From Actinokineospora sp. NBRC 105648 (GTDB taxonomy: Bacteria > Actinomycetota > Actinomycetes > Mycobacteriales > Pseudonocardiaceae), in NCBI RefSeq assembly GCF_030269645.1, contig NZ_BSTR01000028.1, positions 1 to 64,000 on the forward strand: a DNA stretch of 64,000 nt, given 5' to 3'. Made by a program: the position numbers and the translations under genes. A model generated the notes under the pieces. That model was not told the origin of the DNA. It saw only the letters and a program-made list of their open reading frames with translations, and ran no database searches. Each line of letters begins with the position of its first letter. The stretch's first letter is position 1. Positions 35,514-47,749 of the stretch are shown here, piece after piece.

Positions 35514-35683
35514 CCCGGCCACCGGCCCGTGATCCACCCAACGGTCCCGGCGCGCGTCCTCCCGGCACCTCGCGCGTTGTGCTCCGCACAGGCCCGCAGC
35601 GGACACCGGCACAGCGCGAACACCGGCACAGCGGTCTGACACGGCGGTCACCACCGAGCGGTCCCCACCGAAAGGTCGACCCG

Positions 35684-36415
35684 ATGAGCGAACCCGCGGC
35701 GCCCACCCCGTCCCCGCAACCCTCGGGACCGCAGCCTCAAGCACCTCATCCAGCAGCCCAGCTACCAGCAGCCCAGCTACCAGCAGCAACGCAGCCTGCG
35801 GCACCGCGGCGGCGCACCCAGCGCGAGCGCCGGGAGGCGACCGTCGGCAAGCTGGTCGAGGCCACCATCGAGGCGATCTCCGAGGTCGGCTACGCCCGCG
35901 CCTCGGTGCAGGAGATCTGCCGCCGGGCCGGGGTCTCGCACGGCGGGCTCTTCCGGCACTTCGAGACCCGGCTGGACCTGGTCGTCCGGGTGTCCGCCGA
36001 GGTCGGCCGCCGCCAGCTCGCCGACTTCCTGGCGCGCACCGCCCCGTTCTTCGCGGGTGGTGACGACTTCCTCGACGTGCTGCGGGCCATCCGCGAGGCG
36101 TCCCGTTCGCCGTTGAACATCGTCTGGTTCGAGCTGCTGCTCGCCGCCCGCACCGACGCCGAGCTGCGTGCCCGCTTGGCTCCGACGATCGAGTCCTACT
36201 CCAAGGACATCTACCTCACCGCGCTCCGCATACCGGCCATCGCGGCCCAACCGGACGAGACGCGCCAAGCGGCCGTCTTCGCCGGACTGCACATGTTCGA
36301 CGTTGAGACCCTCGTCAACGCCGTCTACCCGCGACCGGACCTCGACGAGGGGCGGTTGCGGCTCGTCGCGCACTTCTACGAGACATCGGTGCAGGTCGAG
36401 GGCCTGGAGGGCTAG
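35684..36415 (+). CDS. TetR-family regulator with Pro/Gln-rich N-terminus
   Basis: A 243-residue regulator. The first ~45 residues are Pro, Gln and Ala (PQPSGPQPQAPHPAAQLPAA), followed by a basic stretch RRRTQRERREATV and the HTH (ASVQEICRRAGVSHGGLFRHF). The C-terminal domain (HMFDVETLVNAVYPRPDLDE) is of TetR type. ATG 35684 follows AAAGG; the long frame upstream has no homology. It stands between an M50B-like gene and proA; the regulated genes are unknown. Confidence 0.85.
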   Translation: MSEPAAPTPSPQPSGPQPQAPHPAAQLPAAQLPAATQPAAPRRRTQRERREATVGKLVEATIEAISEVGYARASVQEICRRAGVSHGGLFRHFETRLDLVVRVSAEVGRRQLADFLARTAPFFAGGDDFLDVLRAIREASRSPLNIVWFELLLAARTDAELRARLAPTIESYSKDIYLTALRIPAIAAQPDETRQAAVFAGLHMFDVETLVNAVYPRPDLDEGRLRLVAHFYETSVQVEGLEG

Positions 36416-36481
36416 CGCGGGTCCCGCGCGCGCGTGCGGCAGACTCGTGGGCGCAACCGGCAGCCTCTGGAAGGACCCACC

Positions 36482-37723
36482 GTGACCGACGAGCAGACCA
36501 TCGGCGACCTCGTGTCCGCGTGCGCGGCCAAGGCGTTCGCGGCCGCCCCGTCGCTCGCGGCGGCCTCGGACGAGACGATCGACAACGCCATCGCCGAGAT
36601 GGCCGCCCGGCTGTCCTCGTCCCGCGCGAAGATCTTGGCCGCGAACGCCGAGGACGTGGCCGCGGCCGAGGCGAGCGGCATGAGCGGCGGACTGCTCGAC
36701 CGGCTGCGGATCACCGGGGAGCGCCTGGAGGGCATGGCCGAGCAGCTGCGCCTGCTCGCGAGCGTCGCCCACCCGCAGCGGTCCCGGCAGGTCGGCACGC
36801 TGGAGGGCGGCCTGCGCCTGGTCGAGCTGAGCCGCCCGGTCGGGGTGATCGGCGCCAACTACGAGGCCCGCCCCAACGTGACCGTCGACGTCGCCTCCCA
36901 GCTGGTCAAGTCGCGCAACGCGGGCGTGCTGCGCACCGGCGCGGCGGCCCTGCGCTCGGCGACCGCGCTGGTCAAGCACGTGATCGCGCCCGCGCTCTCG
37001 GACGCCGACCTCGACCCCGACGCCGTCCAGCTCGTCCCCAGCCCCGACCGCGAGGCCGCGGGCGCCCTGGTCGACCTGCCCGCGCTGATCCCGCTGGTCA
37101 TCCTGCGCGGCAGCGGCGAGAGCACCCGGGAGCTCGGCCGCCGGGCGGCGGTGTCCGGTGTGCGCACACTCGCGCACGCCGACGGCGGCGGGGTCCTCTA
37201 CTACGACGCCAAGGCCGACCCGGCGCTCGCCGTCGACCTGATCACCCGCAGCCTCGACCGGCTCGGCGTGTGCAACCGGCTCAACCTGCTCCTCGTCCAC
37301 CGCGACGTCTACGACACCGCGCTGCCCGGCATCCAGACCGCCCTGGCGGCGGCGGGTGTCAGCGCCGCGTTGCCCCCGCACGAGCACGCCATCGGCTACG
37401 AGTGGGCGCTCGACGGCGACCGCGAGGCCACCGTCACCGTCGCCCCGGTCGACGACCTGCGGCACGCCGCCCGGATCGCCAACACCGAGACCTCCGGGCT
37501 GGCCGCGGGCATCGTCACCGAGGACAAGGCCACCGCCGAGGAGTTCATCGCCGCCTACACCGGCACCGGCGTGTTCTGGAACGCGCCGACCCGCCTGCTC
37601 GACGGTTTCCGCCTGCTCGGCGTGCCCGAGACCGGCATCAACATCGACCGCGTCCCCGGCCCGCGCGGCCCGGTGACCTTCACCGACCTGGTGCTGCGCC
37701 AGTACGCCGTCCTGCCGGTGTGA
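36482..37723 (+). CDS. proA: Gamma-glutamyl phosphate reductase
   Basis: A 413-residue cytoplasmic enzyme that makes glutamate-5-semialdehyde for proline synthesis. It has the aldehyde-dehydrogenase-like fold with [19 protein letters not shown] near residue 120, [10 protein letters not shown] in the NADP region, and the catalytic Cys in [16 protein letters not shown] 36482 has GGAAGGA upstream. Its usual partner proB is not adjacent here. Confidence 0.92.
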   Translation: MTDEQTIGDLVSACAAKAFAAAPSLAAASDETIDNAIAEMAARLSSSRAKILAANAEDVAAAEASGMSGGLLDRLRITGERLEGMAEQLRLLASVAHPQRSRQVGTLEGGLRLVELSRPVGVIGANYEARPNVTVDVASQLVKSRNAGVLRTGAAALRSATALVKHVIAPALSDADLDPDAVQLVPSPDREAAGALVDLPALIPLVILRGSGESTRELGRRAAVSGVRTLAHADGGGVLYYDAKADPALAVDLITRSLDRLGVCNRLNLLLVHRDVYDTALPGIQTALAAAGVSAALPPHEHAIGYEWALDGDREATVTVAPVDDLRHAARIANTETSGLAAGIVTEDKATAEEFIAAYTGTGVFWNAPTRLLDGFRLLGVPETGINIDRVPGPRGPVTFTDLVLRQYAVLPV

Positions 37724-37793
37724 CCTGGGCAACTGCGCCCGGAGTCGGCCAGAGCACACCCGGCCCACGCGCGCCCGGGTGGTCGCGCCGGGC

Positions 37794-37799
37794 TACGAT
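37794..37799 (+). promoter_or_regulatory. -10 box TACGAT upstream of ctaD
   Basis: TACGAT lies 67 bases before the ctaD start. The transcript would have a ~60-base leader carrying GGAGG at 37855. Confidence 0.4.
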
Positions 37800-37865
37800 C
37801 CCTTCCGAGCCAGCAGCAACGGCTCACGATGGACGTCCACCACCCATCAGTTGCAGGAGGCAGGA

Positions 37866-39641
37866 GTGACGGCAGTAGCCCCGCAGCCGATCGCCACGCG
37901 GCCGTATCCGGCTCGCGAGACGGCCAAGGGTTCGTACCTGCTGCGGCTGTTCCGCACGACGGACCACAAGCAAATCGGCATCATGTACCTGGTCACGTCG
38001 TTCGCCTTCTTCATGGTGGGCGGCGCGATGGCCATGCTGATCCGCAGCGAGCTGGCCGTGCCGGGACAGCAGTTCCTGTCCCAGGAGCAGTACAACCAGC
38101 TGTTCACCATGCACGGCACGATCATGCTGCTGCTGTACGCGACCCCGATCCTGTTCGGCTTCGCGAACTTCGTGCTGCCGCTGCAGATCGGCTCGCCGGA
38201 CGTCGCCTTCCCGCGGCTGAACGCGTTCTCGTACTGGCTCTACCTCTTCGGCGGCATCATCGTGATGACCGGCTTCCTCACCCCCGGCGGCGCCGCCGAC
38301 TTCGGCTGGTTCGCCTACACGCCGCTCTCGGACAAGATCCACTCGCCCGGCGTCGGCGCCGACCTGTGGATCACCGGCCTGGTCGTCGGTGGTCTCGGCA
38401 CCATCCTCGGCGCGGTCAACATGCTGACCACGATCGTCTGCCTGCGCGCGCCCGGCATGACCATGTTCCGGATGCCGATCTTCACCTGGAACATCCTGAT
38501 CACCAGCGTGCTGGTGCTGCTGGCGTTCCCGATCCTCACCGCCGCGCTGCTCGGCCTGCTCGCGGATCGACAACTCGGGGCGCACGTGTTCGACCCCGCC
38601 AACGGCGGCGTGATCCTCTGGCAGCACCTGTTCTGGTTCTTCGGCCACCCAGAGGTCTACATCGTCGCCCTGCCGTTCTTCGGCATCGTGTCCGAGATCT
38701 TCCCGGTCTTCAGCCGCAAACCGCTCTTCGGCTACCGGGGCCTGATCTACGCGACCCTGGGCATCGCCGCCCTGTCGGTCACCGTGTGGGCCCACCACAT
38801 GTACGCCACCGGCGCCGTCCTGCTGCCGTTCTTCTCCTTCATGACGTTCCTCATCGCCATCCCGACGGGCGTGAAGTTCTTCAACTGGATCGGCACCATG
38901 TGGAAGGGCCAACTGACCTTCGAGACCCCGATGCTCTTCAGCGTCGGCTTCCTGGTCACCTTCCTCTTCGGCGGCCTCACCGGCGTGCTGCTCGCCGCCC
39001 CGGCGATCGACTTCCACGTGTCCGACACGTACTTCGTGGTGGCGCACTTCCACTACGTGCTCTACGGCACGATCGTCTTCGCGACCTTCGCGGGCATCTA
39101 CTTCTGGTTCCCGAAGATCACCGGCCGCTTCCTCGACGAGCCACTGGGCAAGCTGCACTTCTGGACCACGTTCATCGGCTTCCACGGCACCTTCCTGGTC
39201 CAGCACTGGCTGGGCAACGAGGGCATGCCCCGCCGCTACGCCGACTACCTGGCCAGCGACGGCTTCACCACGCTGAACACGATCTCCACGATCGGCGCCT
39301 ACATCCTCGGCGCGTCCACGCTGCCCTTCATCTACAACGTCTTCAAGAGCTACCGCTACGGCGAGATCGTCACCGCCGACGACCCGTGGGGCTACGGCAA
39401 CTCCCTGGAGTGGGCCACCAGCTCCCCACCGCCACGGCACAACTTCACCGAGCTGCCCCGGATCCGCTCCGAGCGCCCGGCCTTCGACCTGCACTACCCG
39501 CACATGCGGGAGGTCACCGAGGCGGACAAGTACGTCGGCCTCACCGCACGCGGCCACGGCAAGGCAGCCCCCTCGGAACTCCTCGCCGAGAAGATGAACC
39601 CCGACGAGATCTCCAAGGGCGACCCAACACTGCCCAATTGA
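37866..39641 (+). CDS. ctaD: Cytochrome c oxidase subunit I (aa3 type)
   Basis: A 591-residue integral membrane subunit of the terminal oxidase, reducing O2 with proton pumping. Twelve membrane segments carry the heme and copper ligands: MHGTIM (heme a His), [15 protein letters not shown] (CuB His and the cross-linked Tyr), HHMYATG (CuB His pair) and [10 protein letters not shown] (heme a3/a His). LNAFSYWL and the DTYFVV segment are also typical. GTG 37866 has GGAGG ten bases upstream. A T-tailed terminator follows. In M. tuberculosis ctaD is also next to serB. Confidence 0.97.
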   Translation: MTAVAPQPIATRPYPARETAKGSYLLRLFRTTDHKQIGIMYLVTSFAFFMVGGAMAMLIRSELAVPGQQFLSQEQYNQLFTMHGTIMLLLYATPILFGFANFVLPLQIGSPDVAFPRLNAFSYWLYLFGGIIVMTGFLTPGGAADFGWFAYTPLSDKIHSPGVGADLWITGLVVGGLGTILGAVNMLTTIVCLRAPGMTMFRMPIFTWNILITSVLVLLAFPILTAALLGLLADRQLGAHVFDPANGGVILWQHLFWFFGHPEVYIVALPFFGIVSEIFPVFSRKPLFGYRGLIYATLGIAALSVTVWAHHMYATGAVLLPFFSFMTFLIAIPTGVKFFNWIGTMWKGQLTFETPMLFSVGFLVTFLFGGLTGVLLAAPAIDFHVSDTYFVVAHFHYVLYGTIVFATFAGIYFWFPKITGRFLDEPLGKLHFWTTFIGFHGTFLVQHWLGNEGMPRRYADYLASDGFTTLNTISTIGAYILGASTLPFIYNVFKSYRYGEIVTADDPWGYGNSLEWATSSPPPRHNFTELPRIRSERPAFDLHYPHMREVTEADKYVGLTARGHGKAAPSELLAEKMNPDEISKGDPTLPN

Positions 39642-39663
39642 TCTGATAAGTCAGATACCATCG

Positions 39664-39707
39664 AGACACCGCGAGCGGACTTGTTCCGCTCGCGGTGTCT
39701 TTTCTAT
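39664..39707 (+). terminator. Intrinsic terminator after ctaD
   Basis: AGACACCGCGAGCGGA at 39664-39679 pairs perfectly with TCCGCTCGCGGTGTCT at 39685-39700, followed by TTTCTAT. A 16-bp stem with a 5-base loop. Confidence 0.93.
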
Positions 39708-39823
39708 AGCTGTCCTTCAGGGACAATCGGTCCAAGGCGAAGACCTCACCCACCACCCACCCACCTACCTACCAGACGCAACAAATTTCCAAGCCCGCTG
39801 GTACCGGCGGCCCCGCTACGGAT

Positions 39824-42212
<2,389 letters not shown>

Positions 42213-42261
42213 GCCCGGTCGTTCCGACCGCGCTCGTCGGGAAAGTGTCGGTCGACCTGGC

Positions 42262-42267
42262 TACCGT
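42262..42267 (+). promoter_or_regulatory. -10 box TACCGT, leaderless start at 42274
   Basis: The box ends 7 bases before ATG 42274; no Shine-Dalgarno sequence is present. Confidence 0.5.
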
Positions 42268-42273
42268 GCGGGC

Positions 42274-42777
42274 ATGGGAAATCGAGGGACGGTCATCGGC
42301 GACGAGAAGGTGATCCTGCTGGAGAGCCTGGAGCGGCACCGCGACGTGGTGCTGTGGAAGCTCCAGGGGCTCGACGAGCAGCAGGCGCGCAGGCCGATGA
42401 CGCCGACCAACACCAACCTGCTCGGGCTGGTCAAGCACCTGGCCACGGTGGAGTACGGCTGGTTCTGCGAGACCTTCGGCCGCCCGTCCGGCGCCCCGGC
42501 GCACGACCCGGCCGACCCGGAGGCCGACATCCGGCCCGAGCCGCACGAGAGCACCGCCGACATCGTCGCCTTCCACCACCGGGCCCGGGCCGCCGCCAAC
42601 GCGGTGATCGCCGAGCTCGACCTGGACGCCACCGGCACCGTCCCGTGGACCGGGGAGACGGTGTCGCTGCGCTGGGTGCTGGTGCACATGGTCGAGGAGA
42701 ACGCCCGGCACGCCGGGCACATGGACATCGTCCGCGAGCTCATCGACGGTGCCACCGGCTTCCTGCCGACCGGCTGA
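42274..42777 (+). CDS. DinB-family (DUF664-like) protein
   Basis: A 167-residue four-helix-bundle protein. Motifs LGLVKHLATVEYGWFCETF and the late LVHMVEENARHAGHMDIVREL supply the conserved His residues that bind a metal in DinB/YfiT proteins. Members include mycothiol-dependent transferases, so a thiol-transfer or detoxification role is plausible in an actinomycete. It appears to be leaderless. No functional partner is adjacent. Confidence 0.88.
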   Translation: MGNRGTVIGDEKVILLESLERHRDVVLWKLQGLDEQQARRPMTPTNTNLLGLVKHLATVEYGWFCETFGRPSGAPAHDPADPEADIRPEPHESTADIVAFHHRARAAANAVIAELDLDATGTVPWTGETVSLRWVLVHMVEENARHAGHMDIVRELIDGATGFLPTG

Positions 42778-43177
42778 CCAGGCCGGTGTGGTCTGACCGC
42801 GGCTGGCGCCTGTGCCGAAATCGGTCAGGGCCATTCGTTGATCGCGGCGATCGGCCAGGGCCGGCACCCCACCGGCATGTCCCGCCACGGGGCACTGGTG
42901 CGCACCGCCACCGGATCCCGTCGATCAGCTGCCGGTCACTCCACAACGACGGCCGACCCGGCCGCGACGGTCCAGGCAGCGACGGCCCCCAGCGCCGCCC
43001 ACTGCCCGCGTCAGGTCGACCGCGCCGTCACCGCCAGGGTGTCCACGAGCTCTCCGGTGCCCAGGTTCCTTCTCGGTCCATGAACCGACTACCGGAGATC
43101 TCACCCCGCTCAGCCGCCGACACGCCCCACACCGCCAACTCCCAGCCCGACCTGCGGACCCGACCTCGATACAGGCC
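42778..43177. other. 400-base gap without a supported gene
   Basis: Short frames cross it but none has a ribosome binding site or a recognisable domain. Base composition is somewhat less biased than in coding regions. I see no RNA gene. Confidence 0.5.
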
Positions 43178-43492
43178 CTAGCGCTGCCAGACCACGAACA
43201 GGCCGTCCTCGGTGGTGGTCATGGCCTCGATGAACGCGTCGTTGTCGAAGTTCGGCATCGACTGCAGCCTGCTCATCAGGTCGTCGGCCGACGGGTGCCC
43301 GGCGGGCACCGCGCAGCCGCCGCCGCCCGAGCTCATGAGCAGGAAGAACACGTCTTCCTTCCACGGGCCCTCCGGGGTGGTCCGGATCGCGACCTCGGCG
43401 AGGTCCGACCACGACACCGACTCCTCGGAGCCGTCGGCCAGCAGTCTGCGCACGCCGTCGTCGTCGACCGTGATGCCACCTTCGCCTGACAC
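43178..43492 (-). CDS. Small protein of unknown function next to dinG
   Basis: A 104-residue soluble, acidic protein. It starts VSGEGGITVDDDGVRRLL and contains WSDLAEVAIRTTPEGPW and EDVFFLLMSSGGG, a pattern like a small PH-type beta domain. The GTG at 43492 has GGAGG five bases upstream, which decides the start over the longer open frame. It follows dinG by 37 bases on the same strand and is probably co-transcribed with it. Confidence 0.72.
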   Translation of the reverse strand: MSGEGGITVDDDGVRRLLADGSEESVSWSDLAEVAIRTTPEGPWKEDVFFLLMSSGGGGCAVPAGHPSADDLMSRLQSMPNFDNDAFIEAMTTTEDGLFVVWQR

Positions 43493-43529
43493 GCGACCTC
43501 CGCTGATCCGTGACTGCACAACAGGACTT

Positions 43530-45551
43530 TCAGTTCGCCGCGGCCAGGCGGCGCAGAGCGGCGCGGACGACCTCGGGGTCGGTCGTCGGCCAGAACGGCG
43601 GCAGTGAGGCACGCAGGAAGCCGCCGTAGCGGGCGGTGGCCAGCCTCGGGTCGAGGACGGCGACCACGCCGCGGTCGTCCATCGAGCGCAGCAGCCTGCC
43701 CGCGCCCTGGGCCAGCAGCAGGGCCGCGTGGGTGGCGGCCACCGACAGGAAACCGTTGCCGCCGCGGGCTTCCACCGCGCGCTGGCGGGCCGAGGCGAGC
43801 GGGTCGTCCGGGCGCGGGAACGGGATCCGGTCCATCACTACCAGGGAGAGCGACGGTCCGGGCACGTCCACCCCCTGCCACAGCGACAGGGTGCCGAACA
43901 GGCAGGTCGCCGGGTCCTCGGCGAACTTCTTCACCAGCAGCGCGGTCGAGTCGTCGCCCTGGCAGAGGATGTTGACCGCGACCTTGTCGCGCAGCTCGGC
44001 GGCGGCCTGCTTGGCCGCGCGCATCGAGGAGAACAGGCCGAGCGTGCGCCCGCCCGCGGCCTCGACCAGCTCGCGCAGCTCGTCGAGGTAGGCGGGCGGC
44101 AGGCCGCTCTTGCCCGGCGGCGGCAGGTGGCGGGCGGTGTAGAGGATGCCCGAGCGCGGGTGGTCGAACGGGGAGCCGACGTCGATCCCGGTCCAGCGGA
44201 TCTCGTCGCCGGGCTCCTTATCGGTGGCCGTCCCGGCCGCCTTGACCCCGGCGCGCTGCTCACTGGGCAGCCCCCACTGCCGGGCGAGGGTGTCGAAGGT
44301 GCCGCCCAGGGTCAGCGTGGCCGAGGTGAGCACCGTGGTGTTCTCGCCGAAGAGCTTCTCGCGCAGCAGCCCGGCCACGCCCAGCGGCGCGACCCGCAGC
44401 GTCGGCGGGCGCGGGGTTGTGGCGCCGAAGTCGCCGGTCACCCACACCACGTCGCGGCGGTGCGCGTCGTCCTGGCCGAAGGCCTCCAGCACCCGCACGG
44501 CGGTGTCGTGCACCTCTTCGAGCACCGAGAGCGCGAGCTTGCGCGCGGTGGCCGCCTCGACGTCGTCCTTGCGCTCCGGGCCGATCGCGGTGACGCAGGC
44601 GTGCGCGCCGTCGCGGATCGCGGCCAGGGTGGCCACCAGCGGCTCCGGCAGCGTGTCCAACCGACCGGTGGGCACGTCCTCGAGCAGCATCCCCAGGCCC
44701 TCGCCCGCCTCGACCAGCCGGTCGGCGACGTCGTCCTCGACCAGCCTGCCCGCGCGGCGGGCGGCGATCGAGGTGGCAGCGGCGGAGAGCTCGCCGGTGG
44801 CCGCCGAGGTGACCCGGTCGACCAGGTCGTGCGCCTCGTCGATGATCACCACGTCGTGCTCGGGCAGCACCTGGGCGGTGCCCAGCGCGTCGATGGCCAG
44901 CAGCGCGTGGTTGGTGACCACCACGTCCGCGCGGCCCGCCTCGGCCCGGGCCTTCTCGGCGAAGCAGTCGGTGCCGATCGGGCAGCGGGACGCGCCCAGG
45001 CACTCGCGGGCCGAGACCGACACCTGCCGCCACGCCTGGTCGGACACGCCGGGGACCAACTCGTCCCGGTCGCCGACCTCGGTGTCACTGGCCCACTCCC
45101 GCAGCCGGGTGATCTCCCGGCCCATCCGCGAGACCGCGAACGGGTCGAAGAGCGCCTGCTCGTCGGGCTCCTCGGGGCCGTCGAGGCGGTGCAGGCACAG
45201 GTAGTTGCGCCTGCCCTTGAGGATGGCGAAGGTCGGCGTCCGCTTGAGCGACTTCGCCAGCGCCTTGGCCAGCCGGGGCAGGTCCCGGTCGACCAGCTGG
45301 CGCTGCAGCGCGATGGTGGCGGTGGACACCACGACCGACTTGCCCTTGGCCACCGCGTGCCGGACCGCGGGCACCAGGTAGGCCAGCGACTTGCCGGTGC
45401 CGGTGCCCGCCTGCACGGCCAGGTGGTCGCCGGAGCCGAAGGACCGGTGCACCGCCTCGGCCATCTCGACCTGGCCCGGGCGCTCCGCCCCGCCCACCGC
45501 GGTCACCGCGGTCGCGAGCAGCTCGCGCAGCGAGGGCAGGGAGTCGGGCAT
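43530..45551 (-). CDS. dinG: DinG-type ATP-dependent DNA helicase
   Basis: A 673-residue XPD-like superfamily 2 helicase. Walker A is QAGTGTGKSLAYL (about 47-59). An Fe-S cluster region follows with Cys in NYLCLHR and in ARECLGASRCPIGTDCF. The Walker B box is IDEAHDLVDR. Later motifs include VLTSATL, LFGTLSLWQGVDVPG and a final QGAGRLLRS. ATG 45551 gives the usual length. In M. tuberculosis the homologous gene (Rv1329c) sits directly beside pncB; here 5.7 kb of other genes intervene. Confidence 0.94.
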   Translation of the reverse strand: MPDSLPSLRELLATAVTAVGGAERPGQVEMAEAVHRSFGSGDHLAVQAGTGTGKSLAYLVPAVRHAVAKGKSVVVSTATIALQRQLVDRDLPRLAKALAKSLKRTPTFAILKGRRNYLCLHRLDGPEEPDEQALFDPFAVSRMGREITRLREWASDTEVGDRDELVPGVSDQAWRQVSVSARECLGASRCPIGTDCFAEKARAEAGRADVVVTNHALLAIDALGTAQVLPEHDVVIIDEAHDLVDRVTSAATGELSAAATSIAARRAGRLVEDDVADRLVEAGEGLGMLLEDVPTGRLDTLPEPLVATLAAIRDGAHACVTAIGPERKDDVEAATARKLALSVLEEVHDTAVRVLEAFGQDDAHRRDVVWVTGDFGATTPRPPTLRVAPLGVAGLLREKLFGENTTVLTSATLTLGGTFDTLARQWGLPSEQRAGVKAAGTATDKEPGDEIRWTGIDVGSPFDHPRSGILYTARHLPPPGKSGLPPAYLDELRELVEAAGGRTLGLFSSMRAAKQAAAELRDKVAVNILCQGDDSTALLVKKFAEDPATCLFGTLSLWQGVDVPGPSLSLVVMDRIPFPRPDDPLASARQRAVEARGGNGFLSVAATHAALLLAQGAGRLLRSMDDRGVVAVLDPRLATARYGGFLRASLPPFWPTTDPEVVRAALRRLAAAN

Positions 45552-45722
45552 GGCGGAGACGGTACCGGTGGGGTCTGTCAGTCCCGTCTCGCGGTCAGGC
45601 GTGTCGTCGCTCGACCGGGTGAGCGTCGGGGTTCTCGCGGGTGGAACTCGCGTCCTGCCTGGCACCGCTGGTCGTGGTCGGCTCCACTCGAAGTTCAGGA
45701 CGACACGAGGAGGGATTCGACG

Positions 45723-46382
45723 ATGGCTCAACGACGAGCTCGACGAGTGGCCGCTCTCGCGGCGGTGGGGGTGTTCGCGTTCGCGGTACCCGCCCACGCC
45801 CAGGTCCGAGCGGACAGCAGCGGGGCGGTCGGCGGCGGCATGGCGTTGTTCGGCACCGAGGCCGTCGACATCGGGCCACTGGCGCCGTGCGCCGCCGGTG
45901 GCCCGGGCAACGGCACCACCACCGGGGCGGAGTCCGACTTCGGGTTGGTCAAGTACGGCCGCGGCAGCGGGACCTGCGCGTTCGACCCGGAAAGCGGGGT
46001 CGCCTCGGCGAACGTCACCGGCCAGGACTTCGAGGTCAACGGCCTGACGCTCTACGGCGGTCCGTCCATCGGGATCAGCTCGTTCTCCGCGAGCTGCACC
46101 ACCACCGAGACCGGGATCAAGCGGTCGGTGGCGCTCAGCGGCGTCACCGGGGTGGCGCTGCCCGATGAGGTGCCGGAGGACTACACGGTGATCATCCCGG
46201 GCCCGAACCCGAACCAGCCGATGGCCCGGCTGGTGTTCAACGACACCGCCCCGGCCGACCCGACCGACCTCCGGTCGGAGAGCGTGCACGTGCTCAAGGT
46301 GCATCTCTACCCGCGCGGCGGCGGGGCCGCCAGCGGCACGCTGACCGTCGGGTCGGTGTCCTGCAACCCGCCGGGCCGCTAG
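45723..46382 (+). CDS. Secreted choice-of-anchor-P-like protein, no anchor
   Basis: A 219-residue exported protein. Signal peptide (VAALAAVGVFAFAVPAHA) then a beta-rich domain with LFGTEAVDIGPLAPCAAGG, which is closely paralogous to LLGNPAVDVGPLAPS in the gene at 48589. Conserved features include a late LVFNDTAPADP and VHVLKVHLYPRGG. Four Cys likely form disulfides. It has no C-terminal membrane segment or sorting motif. ATG 45723 follows a strong AGGAGG. It is convergent with the GT2 gene and the two stop codons interlock on one CTAG. Confidence 0.78.
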   Translation: MAQRRARRVAALAAVGVFAFAVPAHAQVRADSSGAVGGGMALFGTEAVDIGPLAPCAAGGPGNGTTTGAESDFGLVKYGRGSGTCAFDPESGVASANVTGQDFEVNGLTLYGGPSIGISSFSASCTTTETGIKRSVALSGVTGVALPDEVPEDYTVIIPGPNPNQPMARLVFNDTAPADPTDLRSESVHVLKVHLYPRGGGAASGTLTVGSVSCNPPGR

Positions 46383-47749
46383 TGGTCCAGCGCCACCACG
46401 CCGGTGCGGCGCTCGGTGTTCCGCTTGGTCTTGGTCCAGCCGTTGCGGCCGCGGGCCAGGCGGAACACCGCTCGCCATGAGGTGATGTAGAAGGTGTAGA
46501 TGTAGAGCGCGTAGGCCAACCCGTAGCCGACGCTGCGCAGGAAGCCCTTCTCCGGCTCGCACCGCCTGCGGTAGATCGGGCCCCAGATGACGAACGGCAG
46601 CAGCCCGAACGAGCCGTAGGTGGCGAACAGGATCCAGGCGCCGCCGGTGAACCAGTCCCAGACCTCGCCGGGGTCGGTGGCGGCGCGGGTGAACAGCAGG
46701 ATGAACGGGATCGGGTAGATCAGCGTGCCGAGCAGCTGCATCCACGGCTGCGCCAGGTAGTAGAGCATCTCCGCGGCACCCAGGGTGGACAGGTGCGTGG
46801 AGTCCCAGATCCGGCGCACGTACCGGCCGCACTGCATGGTGCCCTGGCCCCACCTGGTGCGCTGGGCCAGGAACCGGCGCAGGCTGTAGAGCGCCTCCTG
46901 GTCGACGTGGGTGTCCACGGTGAACCCGGTCTTCCAGCCCGCGGTGAGCAGGTGCACGCCGAGCTCGAAGTCCTCCAGCAGCGCGCCCCGCCACGGCCCG
47001 TGGCCGGTGCTGATGGTGTCCAGTGCGGACAGCCGGGTGAACTGGCCGTTGCCGCCCATGGAGATCGTGCCGGTGCGCCCGCGCGACATCTGGATCGCCG
47101 CGATGGCGCTGCGGAACTCCAGGTCCTGCATGCGCACCAGCGCGCTGCCGAACTTCCGCTTCCACAGACCGGTTTCCGGCGGGGGAGTGCCGCGGTTGCT
47201 CATCCGCACGTCGACCTGCACCGCGCCGACCCGGGCGTCGCCGAAGAGGTGGTCCGCGGCGCAGACGGCCAGGCAGTCCGGCGCGGGCCTGCCGTCGGCG
47301 TCGACCACGACGATGATCGCGCGGTCGGTGTCGGCGTGCCTGCCCATCCAGTCCTTGAGCGCGCGGTAGGCCGAGTTGAGCGCGTCGCCCTTGCCGGTGC
47401 GGGCGTGCGGTCGGTGTCGGCGCACCAGGTGCAGGTTGCGGTCGCCGCCGTGCCGGGGGCCCTGCAGCCTGCTGACGACCGCGACCGTGCCGTCGTCGGA
47501 GTCGTCGTCGATGACCCAGACGTGCGCGTGCGGGAAGTTCCCGCGCAGGTAGCGCACGGTGTCGCCGACCACCGCGTCCTCGTCGCGGCAGGGCACGAAG
47601 AAGTGCCACTCCAGTTGGTACGGATCGCCTGGCACCGCGCGCTTGTGGCGCAGGTAGGGCACCACGATCAAGCAGACGTAGGTCATGAACGCCACGCTCA
47701 TGGTGAGCGCCAGCGCCTGGGTGAAGCCCAGCAGCAGACCCAGGTTCAC
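46379..47749 (-). CDS. Processive-type GT2 membrane glycosyltransferase
   Basis: A 456-residue membrane enzyme. An N-terminal helix precedes the GT2 domain: DDDSDDGT and VVDADGRPAPD (nucleotide-sugar and metal binding), LLEDFELGVHL (ED catalytic base region) and QRTRWGQGT, the Q/RxxRW motif of processive synthases. Three to four C-terminal helices follow. The GTG start overlaps the exosortase-family stop by four bases, so the two proteins are made together. It may build the polysaccharide or glycolipid to which the exosortase attaches its target, or glycosylate the flanking surface proteins; this is inference. Confidence 0.88.
   Translation of the reverse strand: MNLGLLLGFTQALALTMSVAFMTYVCLIVVPYLRHKRAVPGDPYQLEWHFFVPCRDEDAVVGDTVRYLRGNFPHAHVWVIDDDSDDGTVAVVSRLQGPRHGGDRNLHLVRRHRPHARTGKGDALNSAYRALKDWMGRHADTDRAIIVVVDADGRPAPDCLAVCAADHLFGDARVGAVQVDVRMSNRGTPPPETGLWKRKFGSALVRMQDLEFRSAIAAIQMSRGRTGTISMGGNGQFTRLSALDTISTGHGPWRGALLEDFELGVHLLTAGWKTGFTVDTHVDQEALYSLRRFLAQRTRWGQGTMQCGRYVRRIWDSTHLSTLGAAEMLYYLAQPWMQLLGTLIYPIPFILLFTRAATDPGEVWDWFTGGAWILFATYGSFGLLPFVIWGPIYRRRCEPEKGFLRSVGYGLAYALYIYTFYITSWRAVFRLARGRNGWTKTKRNTERRTGVVALDH

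Noticed and set aside
42838-43083. 81-codon frame in the gap after the DinB gene
   Set aside because: No ribosome binding site, no recognisable motif and no neighbour logic.
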